A DNA stretch of 11,008 nucleotides. Source: an uncultured Collinsella sp. GTDB lineage: Bacteria; Actinomycetota; Coriobacteriia; Coriobacteriales; Coriobacteriaceae. The DNA lies in assembly GCA_902495945.1 (NCBI GenBank), contig CABUZD010000053.1, forward strand, positions 1 to 11,008. Direction: 5' to 3'. The translations under genes and the position numbers were made by a program. Positions 6,785-11,008 of the stretch are shown here, one piece after another. Within the stretch, counting starts at the first letter, position 1. The number at the start of each line of letters is the position of its first letter. The notes beneath the pieces are model-generated. The model worked only from the letters and a program-made list of their open reading frames with translations, searched no databases and was not told the origin of the DNA.

Positions 6785-8383
6785 ATGGATCAAAAGGCTT
6801 CCGCAAAGGTCCTCGTACTCGACTTTGGTGCGCAGTACGGTCAGCTCATTGCCCGTCGCGTCCGCGACCTCAACGTGTACTCCGAGATCGTTCCCTGCGA
6901 CATCTCGGCCGATGAGATTCGCGAGATGAACGCCTCTGCGCTCATCCTTTCCGGCGGCCCGGCCTCCGTGTACGCCGAGGACGCTCCGTCTATCGACCCT
7001 GCCATCTTTGACCTGGGCCTTCCCGTTCTGGGCTTTTGCTACGGCCATCAGATCACGGCCGTGACGCTCGGCGGCAAGGTCGGCCACTCCGAGGTGGGTG
7101 AGTACGGCCGCGCCACCATCACGCGCACGGCCGGCGCTAAGCTCTTTAACTCCACGCCCATGGAGCAGACCGTGTGGATGAGCCATCGCGACGCCGTTTC
7201 CGAGGTGCCCGAGGGCTTTACCGTTACCGCCAGCACCGACGTGTGCCCGGTTGCTGCCATGGAGTGCGTCGAGCGCAAGATTTTCACCACGCAGTTCCAC
7301 CCCGAGGTCAAGCACTCCGAGTACGGTCAGCAGCTGCTGAGCAATTTCCTGTTTGAGATCTGCGGCCTGGAGCCCAACTGGAGCATGGACAACCTGGTCG
7401 AGACCATGACGGCTGAGTTCCGCGAGAAGGTCGGCGACGACCGCGTGATTCTGGCCCTGTCCGGTGGCGTCGACTCCTCCGTCGTGGCTGCGCTGGGCGC
7501 TCGCGCCGTGGGCAAGCAGATGACCTGCGTGTTCATCAACCACGGCCTGCTGCGCAAGGGCGAGCCCGAGCAGGTGGAGGAGGTCTTCACCAAGCAGTTC
7601 GACGTCGACTTTATCCACGTTCACGCCGAGGACCGTTATGCCGAGCTTCTGGCCGGTGTGACCGAGCCCGAGGAGAAGCGCCGCATCATCGGCACGCAGT
7701 TCTGGAAAGAGTTCTTCGCCGTGGCGCAGCAGCTCGAGACCGATGGCAAGCCGGTCAAGTACCTGGCTCAGGGCACCATCTACCCCGACATCATCGAGTC
7801 TGGCGCTCGCAAGACGGGCGGCAAGACGGCCACCATCAAGAGCCATCACAACCTGATCCCGTTCCCCGATGGCGTGCACTTCGACCTTATTGAGCCGCTC
7901 GACCACTTCTTTAAGGACGAGGTCCGCGCACTTGGTCTGGCGCTTGGCCTGCCGGGTCACATCGTGTTCCGTCAGCCTTTCCCGGGCCCGGGTCTGGCCA
8001 TCCGCATCATCGGCGCGGTCGACAAGGAAAAGCTCGAGATCCTCAAGAACGCCGACGCTATCGTGCGCGAGGAGCTCGACGCCTACAACCAGCGTCTGTT
8101 TGAGCAGACCGGCGAGCGCAACTCCGAGCACAGCTGTTGGCAGTATTTCGCGGTCCTGCCCGACATTAAGTCCGTCGGCGTTATGGGCGACGAGCGCACC
8201 TATCAGCGCCCGATCATCCTGCGTGCCGTCGAGTCCAGCGATGCCATGACCGCCGACTGGGCCAAGCTGCCCTACGACGTGCTGGCCCGCATCTCCGGCC
8301 GCATCGTTGCCGAGGTCCCCGGCGCCAACCGCGTGTGCTACGACATCACGTCTAAGCCGCCGGCGACGATCGAGTGGGAATAG
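6785..8383 (+). CDS. guaA: GMP synthase (glutamine-hydrolysing)
   Basis: GuaA converts XMP, ATP and glutamine into GMP, AMP, pyrophosphate and glutamate, the last step of guanine nucleotide synthesis, in the cytoplasm. The 532-residue protein has the usual two-part layout. A class I glutamine amidotransferase domain (about 8-195) carries nucleophile Cys85 in GFCYGHQ and the His172/Glu174 pair in FHPEVKH. An ATP-pyrophosphatase domain follows with the P-loop SGGVDSS at 226-232, and the C-terminal dimerisation domain ends in CYDITSKPPATIEWE as in relatives. Small departures from the commonest sequence (GFCYGHQ rather than GICYGMQ; GDERTY rather than GDGRTY) do not touch catalytic residues. The ATG at 6785 follows AGGAGG at 6771-6776. 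Arginine codons are almost all CGC/CGT, typical of a highly expressed native gene. A GC-rich hairpin (GGCGGG 6747-6752 with CCCGCC 6762-6767) lies just upstream of the ribosome binding site. Confidence 0.98.
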   Translation: MDQKASAKVLVLDFGAQYGQLIARRVRDLNVYSEIVPCDISADEIREMNASALILSGGPASVYAEDAPSIDPAIFDLGLPVLGFCYGHQITAVTLGGKVGHSEVGEYGRATITRTAGAKLFNSTPMEQTVWMSHRDAVSEVPEGFTVTASTDVCPVAAMECVERKIFTTQFHPEVKHSEYGQQLLSNFLFEICGLEPNWSMDNLVETMTAEFREKVGDDRVILALSGGVDSSVVAALGARAVGKQMTCVFINHGLLRKGEPEQVEEVFTKQFDVDFIHVHAEDRYAELLAGVTEPEEKRRIIGTQFWKEFFAVAQQLETDGKPVKYLAQGTIYPDIIESGARKTGGKTATIKSHHNLIPFPDGVHFDLIEPLDHFFKDEVRALGLALGLPGHIVFRQPFPGPGLAIRIIGAVDKEKLEILKNADAIVREELDAYNQRLFEQTGERNSEHSCWQYFAVLPDIKSVGVMGDERTYQRPIILRAVESSDAMTADWAKLPYDVLARISGRIVAEVPGANRVCYDITSKPPATIEWE

Positions 8384-8401
8384 AACAGACGTTCGATTCT
8401 A

Positions 8402-8410
8402 TGCTATAGT
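8402..8410 (+). promoter_or_regulatory. Extended -10 motif upstream of the guaA stem-loop
   Basis: TGCTATAGT is a full TGn-extended -10 pattern, 19 bases after the guaA stop. A start about seven bases on would fall at or near the first base of the following stem-loop, so a transcript could begin with that structure. No clear -35 is seen. Promoter function is inferred. Confidence 0.3.
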
Positions 8411-8416
8411 GTTTGC

Positions 8417-8452
8417 CAATGGGCGCGGCTTCTTACGAATCCGCGCCCATTG
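8417..8452 (+). terminator. Perfect 12-bp stem-loop after guaA, candidate terminator
   Basis: CAATGGGCGCGG (8417-8428) is exactly complementary to CCGCGCCCATTG (8441-8452) around a 12-base loop, 33 bases after the guaA stop. It is followed by CTATACTGGCC with no U-tract. By position it is the natural end of the guaA message, but the missing U-tract and the -10-like motifs on both sides allow other roles. Confidence 0.6.
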
Positions 8453-8459
8453 CTATACT
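8451..8459 (+). promoter_or_regulatory. Second extended -10 motif, overlapping the stem-loop's 3' end
   Basis: TGCTATACT repeats the extended -10 pattern of the motif 49 bases upstream (TGCTATA is identical). It lies directly before the GyrI-like remnant and may be the promoter of a gene formerly at this place. No good -35 is visible. Confidence 0.3.
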
Positions 8460-8461
8460 GG

Positions 8462-8638
8462 CCTTACGATGACGAGCTGACGATCATAGGCGCCATGCGT
8501 GCATTTGCGGCGGAACGGGGATATGCGCCCGACTTCTCCGAATCCCGCCTCTGTCACGAGATTTACCTCTCCGACCCGCGCAAGTACGCGCCGGAGAAGC
8601 TCAAGACCGTGATTCGCCATCCCATCAAGCCGATTTAG
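8462..8638 (+). pseudogene. C-terminal remnant of a GyrI-like small-molecule-binding protein
   Basis: The frame encodes 58 residues ending at TAG (8636-8638). PYDDE at the start, then DFSESRLCHEIYLSDPR and APEKLKTVIRHPI, match the last part of GyrI-like domain proteins of about 200 residues, where the first motif reads HIGPYDDE. Recognisable sequence begins exactly at the proline of that motif (8462). Upstream in the same frame lie only four residues from the stem-loop, so the N-terminal three quarters are missing. No ribosome binding site precedes a start: TTG at 8450 lies inside the hairpin arm, and ATG at 8494 would remove the first motif. The simplest reading is a deletion that joined the guaA terminator region to the tail of this gene. 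Translation as a small independent protein is possible but unsupported. Confidence 0.75.
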
Positions 8639-8648
8639 CGAAACGAGC

Positions 8649-8670
8649 GCCGCCGTGCGGTCCGGCTTTT
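8649..8670 (+). terminator. Weak intrinsic terminator after the GyrI-like remnant
   Basis: GCCG (8649-8652) pairs with CGGC (8663-8666), and CC (8653-8654) with GG (8659-8660), leaving a two-base bulge, followed directly by TTTT at 8667-8670. It begins 10 bases after the remnant's stop codon and is probably what is left of that gene's terminator. The stem is short. The remaining sequence to about 8780 shows only a CCTGCC/GGCAGG hairpin (8713-8728) of unknown meaning. Confidence 0.4.
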
Positions 8671-8789
8671 GGGGTTTATCAATTGGTAGTCCGCGTCGAT
8701 CGAGCAAGCTGCCCTGCCTCCCGGCAGGTGCGTAATCCCCTTGGTCGATCCGTCTCGAGGTGCGCTCTTTGCTCATCTTGTGGCGTGGA

Positions 8790-8833
8790 GTTACGATACT
8801 CCTAAAAGTGTAACCAGATTCGAGTTTTAGGAG
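8790..8833 (+). promoter_or_regulatory. Overlapping inverted repeats covering the ATPase ribosome binding site
   Basis: CTCCTAAAA (8799-8807) is exactly complementary to TTTTAGGAG (8825-8833), and the second arm contains the TAGGAG ribosome binding site of the downstream ATPase gene. A second inverted repeat, GTTAC (8790-8794) with GTAAC (8810-8814), overlaps the first. GATACT (8795-8800) could be a -10 element; in that case the left arm would be largely untranscribed and the repeats would act as a DNA operator. If transcription starts further upstream, the RNA would fold and hide the ribosome binding site. Confidence 0.55.
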
Positions 8834-8839
8834 CAGCTT

Positions 8840-10105
8840 TTGAAGGGTAGCAGACTCAGGAACCGCGATAGATACCTCGAGGAGGCGATGCTCTTCCGTG
8901 ACACCGACCTCATCAAGGTGATCACGGGCGTGCGCAGGTGCGGCAAGTCGAGCCTTCTCGATCTAATTAGGATGACCATCGAGTCTGAGGGAGTCGCTGG
9001 CCGCGGCTTTGTGAGCGTCAACCTGGAAAGCAAGGGTACGGGCATCAAGACGGAGGACCAGCTTTATGATTACGTTCGCGGGCGCCTGTCGGACAAGGGT
9101 CGCACCTACGTTTTCATAGACGAGCCCCAGAGAATCGATGGCTGGCAGGATGCGGTCAACGCAATGAGGGTCGACTTCGATTGCGACATCTACCTCACGG
9201 GCTCGAATGCGTATCTTCTCTCGAGCGAGCTGGCCACCTATCTCTCCGGGCGCTACGTAGAGGTAAAGATGCTGCCCCTGTCCTTCTCCGAGTTCGCCGA
9301 CTTTTGCGGAATCGAGTTCGTATCGGGAACTTCGGTGGCTCTCACTCCCGAGGGGGATCCCGTTCTCTTCGACGACATGCTTACTCGTTACCTTGAGTAC
9401 GGGGGCATGCCAGCCATCGCATCCCTCTCGACGACCCAGGCGCAGCACTCGGCGTACATGTCCGGCGTCTACGAAGCCATCGCCGTGCGTGATATTGTCA
9501 ACCGTGAGCGCGGGAAGGGCAAAAGTGCGGTGACTCACCCTTCCCTGCTGCGCCATGTGGCCGAATTCCTGGCGGACAACATCGGCAACGAGTGCTCGTC
9601 GAGTCGAATCGCCGGCGCGTTAACTTCTGCGGGGCCGAAGACCACGAACAAGACCGTTTCCTCGTATGTGGGTGCGCTTGAGGAGGCCTTCCTGTTCTAT
9701 CGTGCCACGCGTTACGATTTGCACGGCAAGGCGCTCCTCAAGACGAACCCAAAGGAGTACATCGTCGACACCGGCTTCCGGACCTGGATGGCCGGCTATA
9801 GGGTCACGGATACTGGCCGCCTGTTCGAGAACGCCGTGTATCTCCAGCTGCTCTACGAAGGATGGAGCGTGCATGTGGGCAAGCTCTATGGCAAGGAAGT
9901 CGACTTCGTCGCGACGAAGGACGGGCGCGTGCTCTACGTGCAGGCGACTGACGAGATGTTCGCAAGCGAGACCAGGGAGCGAGAGATCGCCCCTCTGAAG
10001 TCGATACGAGACAACCACGAGAAGATCGTGGTCGTGAGGCAGGGTTCCTACGACACGGATATCGACGGCATCCGCATCGTGAGCGCGAGGGACTTTTTCC
10101 TCTAG
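8840..10105 (+). CDS. AAA_14/DUF4143-type ATP-binding protein
   Basis: A 421-residue P-loop ATPase of the AAA_14 (N-terminal) plus DUF4143 (C-terminal) architecture, a family common in gut bacteria and archaea with no settled function. Walker A is GVRRCGKSS (30-38, Lys36) and Walker B is VFIDEPQ (about 91-97). A sensor-like LTGSN lies near 119-123, followed by the family block LPLSFSEF. The C-terminal region has YGKEVDFVA, a short gap, then VLYVQAT near 350-370. This is the PD-(D/E)XK-like pattern of the family, with the usual catalytic Lys replaced (QAT), so nuclease activity is doubtful. TTG at 8840 is chosen because TAGGAG (8828-8833) lies six bases upstream and no better start exists. AGG/AGA arginine codons are frequent, unlike guaA, suggesting horizontal acquisition. 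Regulation probably involves the inverted repeats that cover its ribosome binding site. Confidence 0.9.
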   Translation: MKGSRLRNRDRYLEEAMLFRDTDLIKVITGVRRCGKSSLLDLIRMTIESEGVAGRGFVSVNLESKGTGIKTEDQLYDYVRGRLSDKGRTYVFIDEPQRIDGWQDAVNAMRVDFDCDIYLTGSNAYLLSSELATYLSGRYVEVKMLPLSFSEFADFCGIEFVSGTSVALTPEGDPVLFDDMLTRYLEYGGMPAIASLSTTQAQHSAYMSGVYEAIAVRDIVNRERGKGKSAVTHPSLLRHVAEFLADNIGNECSSSRIAGALTSAGPKTTNKTVSSYVGALEEAFLFYRATRYDLHGKALLKTNPKEYIVDTGFRTWMAGYRVTDTGRLFENAVYLQLLYEGWSVHVGKLYGKEVDFVATKDGRVLYVQATDEMFASETREREIAPLKSIRDNHEKIVVVRQGSYDTDIDGIRIVSARDFFL

Positions 10106-10194
10106 GGCCATGCGATTCATCGCGAGGCAGTTAGGTCAAGTGAGAAACATGCCTGACATCGGTTTGCTGACGATCTAAAACAGTAAGGAGAAGC

Positions 10195-11008
10195 TTGGAC
10201 AATCGCAAAATCGAGCAGAACGCGGTCAATGCTGTCAAGCAGGCTTTCGGCGATGTCGCTTGCGTCTATGCGTATATAGATGAGAACGACAAGACCGAAT
10301 GCACCGACGGGCACCTGCAAGTCTACTCGTCTTCTTCCTTCACGATTGAGACCGTTGAAGGCCAGTTGCCGCTTCAGGTCAAGGGGACCACTTCGAAAAG
10401 AAAATCGGACCGACCTAAGCGGCAAGTTCGAGTTTCAGACCTCAAGCACTATCTCAACATTGCTGGAGGCTGCATCTATTTTTACGTCTACTGTGGGAGC
10501 GAGGCTCGTTCAGCGGAGGTTTTCTACAGACTTTTGCTTCCCTATGACCTAAAGAAGATTCTGGCCGATATTCCGGAGCAACAAGAGCGCATCTCTTTGC
10601 GTTTCGACCGGCTTCCATCAGACGCGGCGGAATTGACGCGGCTTGTCAGAAGGGCGGTCAAGGACAGAACAAAGCAGCGAGCAGTCGCTGGCATCGCCCC
10701 CAAGACAATCGAGGAATTTAAGGACGCCGGCCTTTGCTTTGATGAGTGCGAGTTTGGAATCGAGCTGCTCGAGGGCGAGTCGCCCGCAAGCTTGGCTCCA
10801 TACAGGAACGGGCTGTATATCTACGGGAAGAGCCCCTGGGGAGAGCTGTATCCCTTGAATAAGCTTGAAAACATAGTTGGCGTCGCGATTGGGTCTCGGC
10901 ATGACGTCAGCTCTGGTGATGTTTCCCTAAATGCGGTGGTCATGGCCGGAGAAAATGAGAATGGCGAGCACGTTTTCTTCAGGGGTTTCGACATATGTTT
11001 CTCCACCA
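10195..11008 (+). CDS. Uncharacterised protein with DUF4365/PD-(D/E)XK-like N-terminus (3' truncated by window)
   Basis: A frame open for 271 codons to the window edge, with no stop found. TTG at 10195 follows TAAGGAG (10184-10190) after four bases, short but acceptable spacing, and no ATG occurs in frame nearby. Near the N-terminus, Asp38 (TDGHLQVY) and Gln61-Val-Lys63 (LPLQVKGTTSK) have the spacing of a PD-(D/E)XK-like core with Gln for Glu, as in DUF4365 proteins. It is followed by RQVRVSDLKHYL, then a hydrophobic IYFYVYC strand. From about residue 160 onward I recognise no domain. AGA/AGG, TCA and ATA codons and a lower GC content than guaA suggest acquired DNA. It lies 89 bases after the AAA ATPase on the same strand with no clear terminator between, so co-transcription is possible. 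A defence role is a guess based on nuclease-like context. Confidence 0.8.
   Translation, partial: MDNRKIEQNAVNAVKQAFGDVACVYAYIDENDKTECTDGHLQVYSSSSFTIETVEGQLPLQVKGTTSKRKSDRPKRQVRVSDLKHYLNIAGGCIYFYVYCGSEARSAEVFYRLLLPYDLKKILADIPEQQERISLRFDRLPSDAAELTRLVRRAVKDRTKQRAVAGIAPKTIEEFKDAGLCFDECEFGIELLEGESPASLAPYRNGLYIYGKSPWGELYPLNKLENIVGVAIGSRHDVSSGDVSLNAVVMAGENENGEHVFFRGFDICFST

Noticed and set aside
6641..8131. 496-codon minus-strand open frame opposite guaA
   Set aside because: The plus strand carries an intact GMP synthase with all catalytic motifs. The antisense frame has no domain and no supported start.
8693..8757. Repeated TCGATC motifs between the remnant and the ATPase gene
   Set aside because: The matches are short, with differing flanks and no regular spacing, so they are not a CRISPR or attachment-site repeat.
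10106..10194. Terminator between the ATPase and the last gene
   Set aside because: Only an AGGCA/TGCCT pair (10125-10129 with 10150-10154) with a 20-base loop and no U-tract is present, which is too weak to call.

Overview
The window looks like chromosome from a high-GC Gram-positive gut bacterium, most likely a Coriobacteriia member near Collinsella. This is inferred from strongly GC-biased third codon positions, GAGGAGG-type ribosome binding sites, and the flavour of the proteins (alpha-glucoside PTS plus GH4 enzyme, type I asparaginase, AAA_14/DUF4143 ATPases). No marker gene in the window proves the taxon.

Layout. (1) Positions 1-2889: a sugar-uptake unit with the 3' part of an alpha-glucoside PTS permease (EIIC-EIIB) followed by a GH4 6-phospho-alpha-glucosidase. 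The permease imports and phosphorylates maltose-type sugars and the GH4 enzyme splits the phosphorylated disaccharide. Two inverted repeats lie in the 155-base gap between them. (2) 2930-4488: a long hairpin, then ychF (ribosome-associated ATPase) and a small DUF1648-type membrane protein 11 bases downstream, probably one transcript. (3) 4498-5182: a divergent pair, a small minus-strand protein with faint DprA/Smf-like sequence and a 72-residue XRE-type regulator, separated by a perfect 24-bp palindrome that carries a -10-like TATAGT on each strand. (4) 5183-5503: AT-richer sequence with no convincing gene. (5) 5504-8383: type I L-asparaginase (minus) divergent from guaA, GMP synthase (plus). 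(6) 8384-11008: an accessory stretch. It holds a perfect 12-bp stem-loop framed by two extended -10 motifs, a 58-residue C-terminal remnant of a GyrI-like protein, an AAA_14/DUF4143 ATPase behind overlapping inverted repeats, and an open frame running off the window end with a QVKGT motif of the kind seen in DUF4365 / PD-(D/E)XK-like proteins.

Regions 1, 2 and 5 look like vertically inherited metabolism and translation genes. Region 6 uses AGG/AGA arginine codons that guaA and ychF avoid, and it contains a gene remnant, so it is the part most likely to have been acquired or rearranged. The strongest leads for something new are the ATPase with its SD-covering repeats, the adjacent unfinished open frame, and the palindrome-centred divergent pair. 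None of them can be called a new system from sequence alone.
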